Assembly (NCBI GenBank): GCA_946479125.1
Contig: CAMLET010000064.1
Coordinates: 1-10,696 of the forward strand
DNA length: 10,696 nucleotides
Direction: 5' to 3'
Origin: an uncultured Flavobacteriales bacterium
GTDB taxonomy: Bacteria; Bacteroidota; Bacteroidia; Flavobacteriales; Crocinitomicaceae
Made by a program: the position numbers and the translations under genes. How positions within the stretch are numbered: the first letter of the stretch is position 1; each line of letters starts with the position of its first letter. The notes beneath the pieces are model-generated. The model was given only the letters and a program-made list of their open reading frames with translations, had not been told where the DNA came from and did not search any database. This document shows positions 1 through 7,906 of the stretch, piece by piece.

Positions 1-22
1 TTTTTTGGTGTGAATGACATGT

Positions 23-739
23 TTATGTCGACGAATTGCCTTTTTTTGAATATAATTTTTCCTTAAGTTCTGTGGCGTACGTTCTTGAAACTGGAAGAAT
101 GGAATCGTTGATTCTGATTTCTCCGCTTGAGAATTTCGATACTTTATGGCTGTTAATAACGTATGAACGGTGAATTCTGAAAAGACTGTCGATCTCCAAA
201 TCACTTAAAATGGCTTCAAGTGAATTTCGAACCAGTATTTTTCGGGATTCCAGGTGAATTTCTACGTAATTACCTTCAGCTTTGAAGTAGAGTAGTTCCG
301 ACATTCGAAATTGTTCCTTATCGATTCCATTTTTAATGCTTACTAAATTCTCTTTGGTTTCTAAAAAGCGCTGAACAACCATTCCAAGGTTGACCATTAG
401 TTCATTGATTCGAATAGGCTTGGTAATGTATCCGTCAGGTTTGGTTTTCAATATTTTTTCCGTCATTGCCAGATCAGAATGAGCTGTCACATACATGAAT
501 GGAATATTGTGTTTCGTACGAACGATTTCAGCCAATTGTAATCCATCGAAATAACCTTCCATACGGATGTCCAAAAGTGCAATGTCTGGTTTCCAGTTAT
601 CCAAAAGTGTTTCAGCCTCCTTTTTTGAATGTGCCAATTCAATTTTGTTGTAACCCAATTTTATGAGATGATCTTTTAGTGTTTCTGCAATAAGCACTTC
701 GTCATCCACAATTAATATGCGAATATTAGTCAGTTCCAT
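23..739 (-). CDS. LytTR-family response regulator (REC + LytTR DNA-binding domain)
   Basis: A cytoplasmic two-component response regulator of 238 aa from the chosen ATG. The receiver domain (residues 6-120) shows the acidic pair D12/D13, phospho-acceptor D57 in LLDIRM, the switch T85 in VTAHS and K107 in TKP. Residues ~130-232 form a LytTR DNA-binding domain, with the typical FKAEGNYVEIH, FRIHRSYVINSHKV and LPVSRTYATELKE segments. The same frame stays open upstream to an ATG at 796 and a TTG at 808. I prefer 739 because the receiver fold begins immediately after it and because a terminator (821-853) and a promoter-like element (763-791) lie in the upstream extension. The neighbouring tandem kinases on the same strand are the likely phosphodonors; this pairing is inferred from position and from the common TPR-kinase/LytTR association in Bacteroidetes. 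Target promoters are unknown. No Shine-Dalgarno is evident. Confidence 0.93.
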   Translation of the reverse strand: MELTNIRILIVDDEVLIAETLKDHLIKLGYNKIELAHSKKEAETLLDNWKPDIALLDIRMEGYFDGLQLAEIVRTKHNIPFMYVTAHSDLAMTEKILKTKPDGYITKPIRINELMVNLGMVVQRFLETKENLVSIKNGIDKEQFRMSELLYFKAEGNYVEIHLESRKILVRNSLEAILSDLEIDSLFRIHRSYVINSHKVSKFSSGEIRINDSILPVSRTYATELKEKLYSKKGNSST

Positions 740-762
740 TTTCAAGTTAGACAAAGAAAGGG

Positions 763-791
763 AAAAACTATTTGGCTTAAGTTCAGACCAA
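763..791 (-). promoter_or_regulatory. Candidate Bacteroidetes-type promoter for the LytTR regulator
   Basis: On the minus strand a TTG (789-791) is followed after 18 nt by TAGTTTTT (763-770). This is one mismatch from the TAnnTTTG -7 consensus, at an accepted spacing. It sits after the upstream terminator and about 24 nt before the preferred ATG at 739, which would give a short leader. The motif is short and AT-rich, so a chance match is possible. Confidence 0.35.
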
Positions 792-820
792 TGCATTTTT
801 TTTAACAATCGTAATTTTAG

Positions 821-853
821 AAAATAAAAAGGTCGTGCCGAAACACGACCTTT
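821..853 (-). terminator. Rho-independent terminator closing the kinase operon
   Basis: A perfect 10-bp stem (828-837 with 844-853, core GGTCGTG/CACGACC) encloses a 6-nt loop. On the minus strand it is followed by a T-rich run, TTTTTATTTT (complement of 821-830). It lies about 170 nt beyond the stop of the second kinase gene and just before the regulator, so it should separate the two transcription units. The plus-strand side also has a few Ts, but no plus-strand gene ends here. Confidence 0.85.
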
Positions 854-1024
854 GTCATAATGCTTGAAGTGTTTGCTACTAAATGGAATTTGACTTGTTA
901 AGCATTACTTGGTATGAAAAAAACAGTGCTTACCAATAAATGGAAGACTAAGACAAGATTATGAAAACGTTGAATGGTAAAAAAATAAAAGTGACGAAGT
1001 GCAGGTTTTTAGGGATGAACTGCA

Positions 1025-2827
1025 TTAAACCGGAAATTTTAGCTGAAAAGAATAGCCATTTGAACGGTCTATTGAATATGTGCCGTTAAGTTGTCGACTG
1101 AAAATATCAATCATTCGAAGTCCTAAGCTGGATCGTTTGTTCACGCTTTTCTGAAGGTTTTCAGTTCCATTGTCTTCAACAGATAGAAGTAGTTTACCGT
1201 CTTTTTCGGATGTGACAGAGAGATGGATCATTGGTTCAGAGGTGTTGGTGAATGCATATTTCACTGAATTGGTAAACAACTCGGAACAAATTACACCAAT
1301 CGCTACCAGTTTTTCAATGGGAAGCTGCTTGTCGATTATTGATAAATTGAATTTGATGTTGATGTTTGGTGGAAATGTATCTCCGGAATGATGGATTAGC
1401 TGCTCTAAATAGTCTTTCAGGGAAACGCCCAGTTTTTCGGCTTCCAGATAGAGCATTTCATGTACCAACGACATGGCACCGATTCGTCTGGAAACATCGA
1501 TTAAATTCTCCGCCTCTTCTTCTGAATCTGCGTTGTTGGTTTGTAGCTCGAGCATGGATCGTACAAACTGGAGATTGTTTTTTACGCGATGATGTATTTC
1601 CTGAACCAAAATGGATTTCTGTTCATTTCGTTTTAATAGTAGTTTATTCGCTTTTTTCAGTCGATACATCAGATAATACACTCCAACTAATCCAACAATT
1701 ACGATTAGCAAAACCAATCCGATGAGCAGAACCTGCATGCGTGCATTTTCTAAATCGCTCTGTTCACGTTTCACGGTTTCTTTAATGTTGCTGTTTTCCT
1801 GCTCAAGTTCTTTGTTTTTATAACGAGCGGAAACCTCTTCTAATTTCTGGTTTTGAACCCGTTGAAACTCTTTGGTCAGGTGCTTTTCGTAAATAAAATC
1901 AGCTTCACATGAAGCCCGATAATCTCCCTTATCGAAGTAGAGCTTACGCAGTGAATGATAGATCTCTGTTTCGTAATAATCAATTTTTGCAGAATCAACA
2001 TAATGTGCAAGTTCCCATAATTCATTTATTTGCTGATCTGTTGTATTCATCTCGTACTGCATCTTCAACATCATTACATTGTAGCGTACGTGAACATATT
2101 CCCGCAGATGATTCATTTCCTTATAAGTGCTTTCCGCTTTTTTGTAGGAAAAAAGAGCCGAATCTTTTTGGTTCAGGTTGTGATAGGCAAACCCCAATTC
2201 ATTGTAAGAAATGGCTTGACTTTTCTTGTCGTTGGCTTGAATAGCAAGTTTTAGAGCGAGTTTTGAATAGCGGATGGAAGCTTGATGTTGACCTTTGGTT
2301 TCATTCAAAACAGCAGCAAATCTATTGTACAAACCAATCCATATTTGAGGATCATTGATTCCTTTCTTTTTTGCGAAATGTGCGTAATAGTAATATTGAT
2401 CTGTCCCTTCCTTAAAACGTCGTGTTCTTCTGCTGAATTCAATTTGGTCTATCCCACATTTTAAATAGTCTTTGTAGTTCTTCACTTTAAGAAATTCATC
2501 TGAAGCTTTCAGGAAATTCAATGTAGCCGCGCCGTTGTTGTCGAGAAATTTATAAGTGTTGGCTAAGCAGAGATGAATTTTTGCCTGTTGATTCGGGTGA
2601 AGCTTTCCTGAGTTGTGCTGAAATTGTTTTAAAAGGTTTAGGCTTTGGTAGTATTGAGAATTCAGATTGTAACTTTCAGACAAACGAAGAACCTGATCCA
2701 GATTTTTTGGATTACGTTCTGTACTGAATTCGAGTTCTGCAATTTCTTGACTTAGAGGTTTTTCTGCACATAGGCAGAAATTTGTCCAAGCAAAAAATAC
2801 CAGAACAAGAGCAAATTGAGTTCTCAT
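1025..2827 (-). CDS. TPR-containing sensor histidine kinase, HisKA_2 type (paralog 1)
   Basis: A 600-aa membrane sensor kinase. Residues 1-21 form a signal peptide (hydrophobic run ending CLCA). Residues ~30-310 are helical repeats of TPR type, predicted periplasmic, with repeat-like segments such as AISYNELGFAYHNLNQKDSAL. A charged helical linker (~320-362) leads to one transmembrane helix (~365-387). The cytoplasmic core has an H-box EIHHRVKNNLQ, with H413 the likely phospho-acceptor, an N-box ICSELFTNSVKYAF (N520), a G1 box EDNGTE (D552, G554) and a G2 box SLGLRM. The H-box places it in the HisKA_2 family. It lies 76 bp downstream of a close paralog with no convincing terminator between them, so the two are probably co-transcribed. 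The start is supported by a GGAGG just upstream. The ligand or stress sensed by the TPR region cannot be read from sequence. The likely partner is the downstream LytTR regulator. Confidence 0.93.
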   Translation of the reverse strand: MRTQFALVLVFFAWTNFCLCAEKPLSQEIAELEFSTERNPKNLDQVLRLSESYNLNSQYYQSLNLLKQFQHNSGKLHPNQQAKIHLCLANTYKFLDNNGAATLNFLKASDEFLKVKNYKDYLKCGIDQIEFSRRTRRFKEGTDQYYYYAHFAKKKGINDPQIWIGLYNRFAAVLNETKGQHQASIRYSKLALKLAIQANDKKSQAISYNELGFAYHNLNQKDSALFSYKKAESTYKEMNHLREYVHVRYNVMMLKMQYEMNTTDQQINELWELAHYVDSAKIDYYETEIYHSLRKLYFDKGDYRASCEADFIYEKHLTKEFQRVQNQKLEEVSARYKNKELEQENSNIKETVKREQSDLENARMQVLLIGLVLLIVIVGLVGVYYLMYRLKKANKLLLKRNEQKSILVQEIHHRVKNNLQFVRSMLELQTNNADSEEEAENLIDVSRRIGAMSLVHEMLYLEAEKLGVSLKDYLEQLIHHSGDTFPPNINIKFNLSIIDKQLPIEKLVAIGVICSELFTNSVKYAFTNTSEPMIHLSVTSEKDGKLLLSVEDNGTENLQKSVNKRSSLGLRMIDIFSRQLNGTYSIDRSNGYSFQLKFPV

Positions 2828-2830
2828 GTT

Positions 2831-2835
2831 CCTCC
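2831..2835 (-). promoter_or_regulatory. Shine-Dalgarno GGAGG of kinase paralog 1
   Basis: GGAGG on the minus strand stands only 3 nt before the ATG at 2827. It supports that start, although the spacing is shorter than usual. Strong Shine-Dalgarno sequences are not the rule in Bacteroidetes, so it may mark efficient independent translation of this second cistron. Confidence 0.55.
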
Positions 2836-2903
2836 GAATTTAATCATTGAAATGCAGATACGCGAGAAGAATGAACATTTTCACCTTTCTGTCGAAAAAT
2901 GGA

Positions 2904-4682
2904 TCATTGTAAGTTGAACGTAATACTGAACTCGTATCCATTCTCACGATCGATGGTGTATTTCCCGTTTAGTTGTCGCGAAAAGATATCAATTAAGCGC
3001 ATTCCCAGACTATAACGTTTGTTGTTGTTTATTTCTGTTTCTTCTGTTCCATTGTCGTGAACAACCAGAACAAAGGTTTTTGCACCCGTTTTCGTCAATT
3101 GAATTGAAATGGTTGGATCTTCATTGTTCTTAAAAGCATGTTTCACCGAGTTGGTAAACAATTCAGAACAAATAACTCCAATGGAAACCACTTTGTCTAC
3201 GGGTAATTCCATATCATCTACCGATAACAAAAAACGTATAGGGAAATCATTTGAATATGCGATCCCAGATAAATGGATCAACTGTTCTAAATATCCTTTT
3301 ACAGAAACGCCCATGCTGTCTTCTTCCATGTACAACATTTCGTGGACAAGCGACATAGCGTCAATTCTTCGTGTAACGTCCATAATGTTTTCCATGCCTT
3401 CAGTTGATTCCATCGAATCGGTTTGCATTTCGAGCATAGAACGAACAAATTGCAGATTATTTTTTACCCGGTGGTGAATTTCCTGAATGAGAATGGATTT
3501 TTGCTCGTTGCGCTTTACAACCAGTTTATGAGCTTTACGCAATTTGAACCAGAGATACAGGAGTCCGCAAAGTGCAAATAAAACAATAACCAGAACAGCT
3601 GCAGTCATTAGTGTTTGTTCCCTGGAGGAATTCAATTCGCTTTCACGCAGTTTATTTTCAGATTTAAGCTCTTCATTTTTGAATTCTTCGGATATTTCAT
3701 CCATTCGAAGTCGGTCGCGTTTTTCAGCTTCAATACCTTTAAAGTGATTCAAAGAATCGTCAGTAACTAAGGCCGCTCTATAATCACCAACAAAGAAATA
3801 GTGAGAACGAATCATCTCAAAAATGATGCTTTTGGGGTAATCAACGTGATTCTCGTTTATGATTTTCAGCAGATTTTTCAACTCAATTATCTCCTGGTCT
3901 CTTGAAATCAATTCGTTGTGCATCAGGAAGGTGAGAAGATTCATTTTGGCATGTACACCGTCGCGGAAATAACCCTTTTTTATCCACGAATCTGCTGCTT
4001 TGGTATAATTCACCGCGCATGAATCAAATTGTTTCAGGTTTTTGTAACTGAAACCAATTTCATTATAAGAAATCGCTTTGAGGTTTTCATTCTTCAGCTC
4101 ATCAGCATATTTAAGGGCAATTCTAGAATATTTTATGGATAAGTTCGGACGATTGATCTCGTTGACAACAGCTGCATATCGATTGTAAAGCCCGTTCCAG
4201 ATCTCAGGATTGGATATTTTCTTCTTTTTTGCAAAATGGAGATACTGGTAGAAGAGTTGTTCTGCTTCAGCGTGTTTCACACATTTTCTGTTGAATTCGA
4301 TCATTTCGATCCCGCATCGTAAATAATTGTCGTAATCATTTATTGTGGCAAAGCCAGATTTTGCTTTTAGAAAGCTTCTTGTTGCTTCATCGACTTTTCC
4401 CTGGAATTTGTAGTTTTTCGCGTAAGCCAGATCGATTAAGGATTCTGATCTTTGCTCAAGATTTGGGTGTTTTGATTCGAACGCTTTTAACGCGTTTATT
4501 GCTTTTGTATACTGAGAATTCAGGGCGTATTTATCTGTCAGCTTCAGTAAATCGCTTAGCTGTTTCGACTGTGAATAGATTTTTTCAAGATGCGTAATTT
4601 CATCTTGTAAGGACATGAATTTTTGTCCAAAACAACTACTTCCAACAATGGAAAAGAGAAAGAAAAGTATGATGTTTTTCAT
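2904..4682 (-). CDS. TPR-containing sensor histidine kinase, HisKA_2 type (paralog 2)
   Basis: A 592-aa sensor kinase with the same architecture as the downstream gene. The signal peptide MKNIILFFLFSIVGSSCFG precedes QK. Helical TPR-like repeats span ~30-310, a charged linker follows, and one transmembrane helix lies at ~358-381. The catalytic core has EIHHRVKNNLQ (H404 the likely phospho-acceptor), N-box ICSELFTNSVKHAF (N511), G1 HDNGTE (D543, G545) and G2 SLGMRL. The frame can be extended four codons to a TTG, but the ATG at 4682 gives a textbook signal peptide. The kinase cores of the two paralogs are very similar (the whole H-box region is nearly identical) while the sensor halves differ more, which suggests a tandem duplication followed by divergence of input. 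It follows lipA's terminator, so it should start its own unit. A TATTTTCG at 4697-4704 is one mismatch from the -7 consensus, but no well-spaced -33 TTG was found. Confidence 0.92.
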   Translation of the reverse strand: MKNIILFFLFSIVGSSCFGQKFMSLQDEITHLEKIYSQSKQLSDLLKLTDKYALNSQYTKAINALKAFESKHPNLEQRSESLIDLAYAKNYKFQGKVDEATRSFLKAKSGFATINDYDNYLRCGIEMIEFNRKCVKHAEAEQLFYQYLHFAKKKKISNPEIWNGLYNRYAAVVNEINRPNLSIKYSRIALKYADELKNENLKAISYNEIGFSYKNLKQFDSCAVNYTKAADSWIKKGYFRDGVHAKMNLLTFLMHNELISRDQEIIELKNLLKIINENHVDYPKSIIFEMIRSHYFFVGDYRAALVTDDSLNHFKGIEAEKRDRLRMDEISEEFKNEELKSENKLRESELNSSREQTLMTAAVLVIVLFALCGLLYLWFKLRKAHKLVVKRNEQKSILIQEIHHRVKNNLQFVRSMLEMQTDSMESTEGMENIMDVTRRIDAMSLVHEMLYMEEDSMGVSVKGYLEQLIHLSGIAYSNDFPIRFLLSVDDMELPVDKVVSIGVICSELFTNSVKHAFKNNEDPTISIQLTKTGAKTFVLVVHDNGTEETEINNNKRYSLGMRLIDIFSRQLNGKYTIDRENGYEFSITFNLQ

Positions 4683-4727
4683 AGCACAGTTCAAAACGAA
4701 AATACTTTATTTCTTTTGAAACTGTAC

Positions 4728-4752
4728 GAAAACAAGAAAGTCCGCGGGACTT
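4728..4752 (-). terminator. Probable terminator of lipA
   Basis: A 6-bp inverted repeat AAGTCC/GGACTT (4738-4743 with 4747-4752) with a 3-nt GC-rich loop begins 4 nt beyond the lipA stop. On the minus strand it is followed by the T-rich TCTTGTTTTC. The stem is short and the T-run is interrupted, so some read-through into the kinase operon is possible. Confidence 0.5.
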
Positions 4753-4755
4753 ATT

Positions 4756-5637
4756 CTATAAATCAAATATGTGTTTTTCAGCGTGATAGCTTGAACGTAC
4801 CAACGGACCACTTTCTACAAAACGGAATCCCATTTTCAAACCAAGTTCTTCGTACTTTTTGAAGCGTTCAGGTTCTACGAACTCTGCAATCGGAAGGTGT
4901 TTTGGTGTTGGTTGCAGGTATTGACCCAATGTGAGAATATCAACTCCAACAGCTCTTAAATCCTGCATAGTTTCAATAATCTCTTCATCCGTTTCGCCTA
5001 AGCCGAGCATTACACCCGATTTTGTTCGCATTCCACCTTTTTTCAAGCGGAAAAGCACTTCTAAACTTCTATCGTATTTTGCCTGAATGCGTACTTGTTT
5101 TGTTAGTCGACGAACGGTTTCCAGATTGTGCGAAACAATTTCCGGCGCAACTTCAATAATTTGCTGAAGGTTTTCCCACTTTCCAGCAAAATCAGGAATC
5201 AGGGTTTCCATTGTAGTTCCCGGACTTTGATGACGAACTGCTTTTACGGTTTGCACCCAAATTCCAGCACCACCATCTTTTAAATCGTCGCGATCTACAG
5301 ACGTAATAACGGCATGTTTCACCTTCATGGTTTTTACTGAATGAGCTACCTTTCCAGGTTCAAATTCATCAACAGCATCTGGTCGACCAGTTTTAACCGC
5401 GCAGAAACCACAAGAACGTGTACAGATATTTCCAAGGATCATAAAAGTTGCGGTTCCTTCACCCCAACATTCTCCCATGTTCGGACAACTTCCGCTTTCA
5501 CAAATGGTGTGCAATTTATGCTCATCAACAAGTGATCGAACCATTTTATAGTTCTCACCAGTTGGCAACTTTACACGAAGCCATTTCGGCTTTTTAATGC
5601 GAATGTTATTCTCTGAAGTTGTAATTTCTTCCGACAT
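4756..5637 (-). CDS. lipA: Lipoyl synthase
   Basis: A 293-aa cytoplasmic radical-SAM enzyme. It inserts two sulfurs into protein-bound octanoyl chains, making the lipoyl cofactor of pyruvate and 2-oxoglutarate dehydrogenases and of the glycine cleavage system. Both iron-sulfur cluster signatures are visible. The auxiliary-cluster cysteines are C46, C51 and C57 in [12 protein letters not shown], and the radical-SAM CxxxCxxC is C72, C76 and C79 in CTRSCGFC. The C-terminal RSSYHAE (281-287) carries the conserved serine that ligates the auxiliary cluster. Length and motif order match LipA throughout, with no sign of damage. The ATG is supported by an AGGAG 5 nt upstream and a TAnnTTTG box beyond it. 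It is flanked by its own terminator, so it is probably monocistronic. No lipB, gcv or dehydrogenase gene lies nearby in this window. Confidence 0.98.
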   Translation of the reverse strand: MSEEITTSENNIRIKKPKWLRVKLPTGENYKMVRSLVDEHKLHTICESGSCPNMGECWGEGTATFMILGNICTRSCGFCAVKTGRPDAVDEFEPGKVAHSVKTMKVKHAVITSVDRDDLKDGGAGIWVQTVKAVRHQSPGTTMETLIPDFAGKWENLQQIIEVAPEIVSHNLETVRRLTKQVRIQAKYDRSLEVLFRLKKGGMRTKSGVMLGLGETDEEIIETMQDLRAVGVDILTLGQYLQPTPKHLPIAEFVEPERFKKYEELGLKMGFRFVESGPLVRSSYHAEKHIFDL

Positions 5638-5642
5638 ATGTT

Positions 5643-5647
5643 CTCCT
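5643..5647 (-). promoter_or_regulatory. Shine-Dalgarno AGGAG of lipA
   Basis: AGGAG on the minus strand lies 5 nt before the ATG at 5637 and fixes the lipA start. Confidence 0.65.
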
Positions 5648-5662
5648 AGATAGAAACGAATA

Positions 5663-5670
5663 CAAAGTTA
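5663..5670 (-). promoter_or_regulatory. -7 element of the lipA promoter
   Basis: TAACTTTG on the minus strand is an exact match to the Bacteroidetes TAnnTTTG -7 consensus. It is placed to give a leader of about 20 nt that contains the Shine-Dalgarno. The nearest upstream TTG is 24 nt away, slightly beyond the usual spacing, so the -33 element is uncertain. Confidence 0.55.
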
Positions 5671-5711
5671 CTCAATTCTTGTGGGAAGAAATCACAAATG
5701 GATTCATTATT

Positions 5712-6344
5712 TTACTTCCACTCAGTTCGGAGCTGTTTCTTGGTATAACCCCAATCTTTCCTATAGTCGCAGTTGATTTTTATGAAGGAAGCATTGAATT
5801 CAGGATGTTCTTCGATGTACGCTTCCATTTTTGAGCCATATTTTTTGTTTATCCGCCCAAATGACTTCGACCAGAAGTAAACAACATAATATTCGGTTTC
5901 CGGTTTAACGAGTGTCGTGTCACCCTGTATAACGTTTGAGAATTGTACGATTTCAGAAAATTTTGGTGCAATATGCAAAAGTGTATCTTGACCCAATAAA
6001 ATATGAAGTGTATCCGAAACAGATTTTCTTGAATCCAAAGGCAACTTGAAGAAATAACTCAGTTGACTTAAACTTTCGTGGAAACAATCGAGGAATGCAA
6101 CAGTATTTCCGTTTTTGTCATAAATGAAACCCTTTGGAAAAGCTCCGCTCAACGTTTTCTCAATTCTACTAGAGTCAATGAAAAAATTGTTTTTATCAGG
6201 ATTGTAACCTACCTTTTTTTCATATGTAAGTAAGGATTTCGTTGTTTCGGGTTTAGGAGACTTTATTCCCATAACCACAAACATGACAGCATCACAACTG
6301 GTAAATGTGATCAGCATCAAAAAGCTGATTAGAAAAAGGCGCAT
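5712..6344 (-). CDS. Hypothetical lipoprotein with possible thioredoxin-like C-terminus
   Basis: A 210-aa protein that I do not recognise. The N-terminus MRLFLISFLMLITFTSC looks like a lipoprotein signal with lipid attachment at C17 (FTSC is a relaxed lipobox), so it is probably anchored in the cell envelope. The C-terminal third (about 150-195) reads as strand-helix-strand: EYYVVYFWSKSFG, then an amphipathic helix, then ASFIKINCD. This pattern recalls the start of a thioredoxin fold, but where a CxxC would be expected there is WSKSFG, so no dithiol chemistry is indicated. The fold is inferred from pattern only. The gene starts 17 nt after the stop of the 499-aa secreted protein upstream, so the two are almost certainly co-transcribed and may act together in the envelope. 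The ATG follows an AT-rich stretch without a Shine-Dalgarno. Confidence 0.72.
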   Translation of the reverse strand: MRLFLISFLMLITFTSCDAVMFVVMGIKSPKPETTKSLLTYEKKVGYNPDKNNFFIDSSRIEKTLSGAFPKGFIYDKNGNTVAFLDCFHESLSQLSYFFKLPLDSRKSVSDTLHILLGQDTLLHIAPKFSEIVQFSNVIQGDTTLVKPETEYYVVYFWSKSFGRINKKYGSKMEAYIEEHPEFNASFIKINCDYRKDWGYTKKQLRTEWK

Positions 6345-6361
6345 AAATCTAAAGATAACGT

Positions 6362-7861
6362 TTATTCTTTAATGCCTAGATGAAGATATTGAACTTCGTT
6401 TTCCAGAATATTGATCAATTCACCATTTAGTGTCATTGTAGCTTTCATTGGAAGGTTTTGTTCCATTTTGCCAAAACCGAAGTAATCTCCCTCATCATTA
6501 AAAATGCCGTAGTAAATTTGTTCACTTAAGTAAGCTCTAAATAGTAATACGTTTGCCCCATTTTCTAACTGCATTAGTCCCAAGGTATAATATTTCAGCC
6601 ATAGTTTTGAATTGAATTTTTGTTTTTCCAGTTTGCAAATTGCTTCAATGTCTTTTATGGGAATTTCATAGCGAATGTGGTTGGTGACATCAATAGCACA
6701 AGGATAGGCAGCGTAATGGTAAATAACCGAGCCGTCCACAGTTGAAAATAGCGTATTCGCACAATTGTTGTCGAATCCTTTTTTCTCGTAAAAATCGGGT
6801 CGTCTGAATACATCCGCGTTTTCAAAATGAATGGAATCGGTATTCAATAGATAATGTCCGTAGGTGGGATAAGGGCATTTTTTTACAGTATCTGTTGCGT
6901 ACCAATGTAAATTCCCAATGACTTCATTCTCGTTTTTATAAAACGGTGACGGATAGTCTTTGTCGTAACCGTTATTCGGATTGCCAACAATGTAACTTTC
7001 AATATAGTTATAGTCCAAATCAAATTTGGATATGAACAATTCGTGCTTTAAAACAGTCACACCTTCGTTTTCGGCATTGTTAAGCATTTTATTGTATCTC
7101 TTGCTTGTTTTACGGATGTCCATAATTTCTGCTTTGGTCAACTGATGCGAGTAGGTCACCATCGTAGTGAAATACAGGAAACCTTTTTCCGGAGAAGTAA
7201 CGGGCGCCAAGATTTGGAATAAAGGCTGAGTAACCGCTTTTTTGTTTTTGATCTCATCAAAAGTAAGTTGTACATCCATTTTATTTAAATGAAGAGCCGA
7301 GATGACTTCAACTGTATCAATTTTACCAACGATGTTTATCGTATCGTTGTTGGAAACCAGTATTCCAATTTCTTCGTAGAAGATTTTAATCTCATCTTTA
7401 TCATTCGAAACCAATTGATAACGAAAGCCTTCCAGTCGCTTTGGTATAGTTACACTTTTCTCTACGCGATCAACTTGTAAATTCAGTTCAAACAAATCAG
7501 AGAATCCAGTGTTGAGCTTATATTCCGAAAACTTTCTATTTCGAACTACCTGCAACGGATGTTTTACATACTTCTTGTAAAGTACCTGATCAACTACAAT
7601 ATTGTTTGGGTTTACCTTAAACTCAAGATTACTCACCAAAAGTTGCAACTTCTGTTTATAGGCGTTATTTTCTACAATAAAGAACACTTGATCGGGATAC
7701 ATACTGTAGTACTTTAAACTTAGATTGAGCTCTTCTGTAATACAGTTTTGACATTCACTAGGGTCATAGATAAAGTTCAAGGCATTTTTCTTTTCTTGAG
7801 ATAAGCCCATATTGAAAATTAAAATAATGAATGAAGCGGTAATAATGAATTTCATTGTCAT
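6362..7861 (-). CDS. Hypothetical secreted protein with N-terminal CQNC motif
   Basis: A 499-aa exported protein of unknown function. A signal peptide (residues 1-21, hydrophobic, ending GLSQ) can start at the ATG at 7861 or at the second ATG at 7855; the latter gives a more usual MKF start. Residues ~27-100 show a strand (LNFIYD), then SECQNC (C37, C40), a helix, a second strand (QVFFIVEN), a helix and NIVVDQVLYKKY. This order resembles a thioredoxin-like module. The remainder (about 110-499) is rich in predicted beta strands and aromatic residues, with further cysteines at C329, C367, C388 and C409. A beta-propeller is possible, but no repeat unit is clear by eye. It sits between a small secreted protein gene and a predicted lipoprotein on the same strand. 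A strong inverted repeat lies 9 nt before its start and may limit its expression relative to the upstream gene. Confidence 0.75.
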   Translation of the reverse strand: MTMKFIITASFIILIFNMGLSQEKKNALNFIYDPSECQNCITEELNLSLKYYSMYPDQVFFIVENNAYKQKLQLLVSNLEFKVNPNNIVVDQVLYKKYVKHPLQVVRNRKFSEYKLNTGFSDLFELNLQVDRVEKSVTIPKRLEGFRYQLVSNDKDEIKIFYEEIGILVSNNDTINIVGKIDTVEVISALHLNKMDVQLTFDEIKNKKAVTQPLFQILAPVTSPEKGFLYFTTMVTYSHQLTKAEIMDIRKTSKRYNKMLNNAENEGVTVLKHELFISKFDLDYNYIESYIVGNPNNGYDKDYPSPFYKNENEVIGNLHWYATDTVKKCPYPTYGHYLLNTDSIHFENADVFRRPDFYEKKGFDNNCANTLFSTVDGSVIYHYAAYPCAIDVTNHIRYEIPIKDIEAICKLEKQKFNSKLWLKYYTLGLMQLENGANVLLFRAYLSEQIYYGIFNDEGDYFGFGKMEQNLPMKATMTLNGELINILENEVQYLHLGIKE

Positions 7862-7870
7862 GTGTTTAAA

Positions 7871-7899
7871 ATGCCAGCCGTGAATTTCACGACTGGCAT
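7871..7899 (-). repeat. Near-perfect 14-bp inverted repeat (terminator- or attenuator-like)
   Basis: Two 14-nt arms (7871-7884 and 7886-7899) around a single central T pair at 13 of 14 positions; the outer arm is ATGCCAG/CTGGCAT. As RNA the inner pairs would open to a small loop. On the minus strand it follows the stop of the small secreted protein by 7 nt and is followed by TTTAAAC, only a short T-run. It ends 9 nt before the ATG of the next gene. It could be a weak terminator, an attenuator, an mRNA-stabilising 3' end for the small protein, or a structure that hides the next start. Confidence 0.75.
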
Positions 7900-7906
7900 C
7901 ATAGAT

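Noticed and set aside
909..936. Inverted repeat TTGGTA/TACCAA after kinase paralog 1
   Set aside because: Only 6 bp with a 16-nt loop and no T-run; the real terminator lies further on at 821-853.
1170..2464. Plus-strand open frames opposite the kinase genes
   Set aside because: They lie antisense within a well-supported coding region and show no protein-like pattern, signal or start context.
2828..2903. Possible terminator or promoter between the two kinase genes
   Set aside because: Only a weak CATTTT/AAAATG pairing is visible, with no T-run and no TAnnTTTG box; co-transcription is simpler.
5671..5711. TTGTG/CACAA pairing after the lipoprotein gene as a terminator
   Set aside because: The stem is 5 bp without a following T-run, so I do not claim a terminator here, although one would be expected before the lipA promoter.
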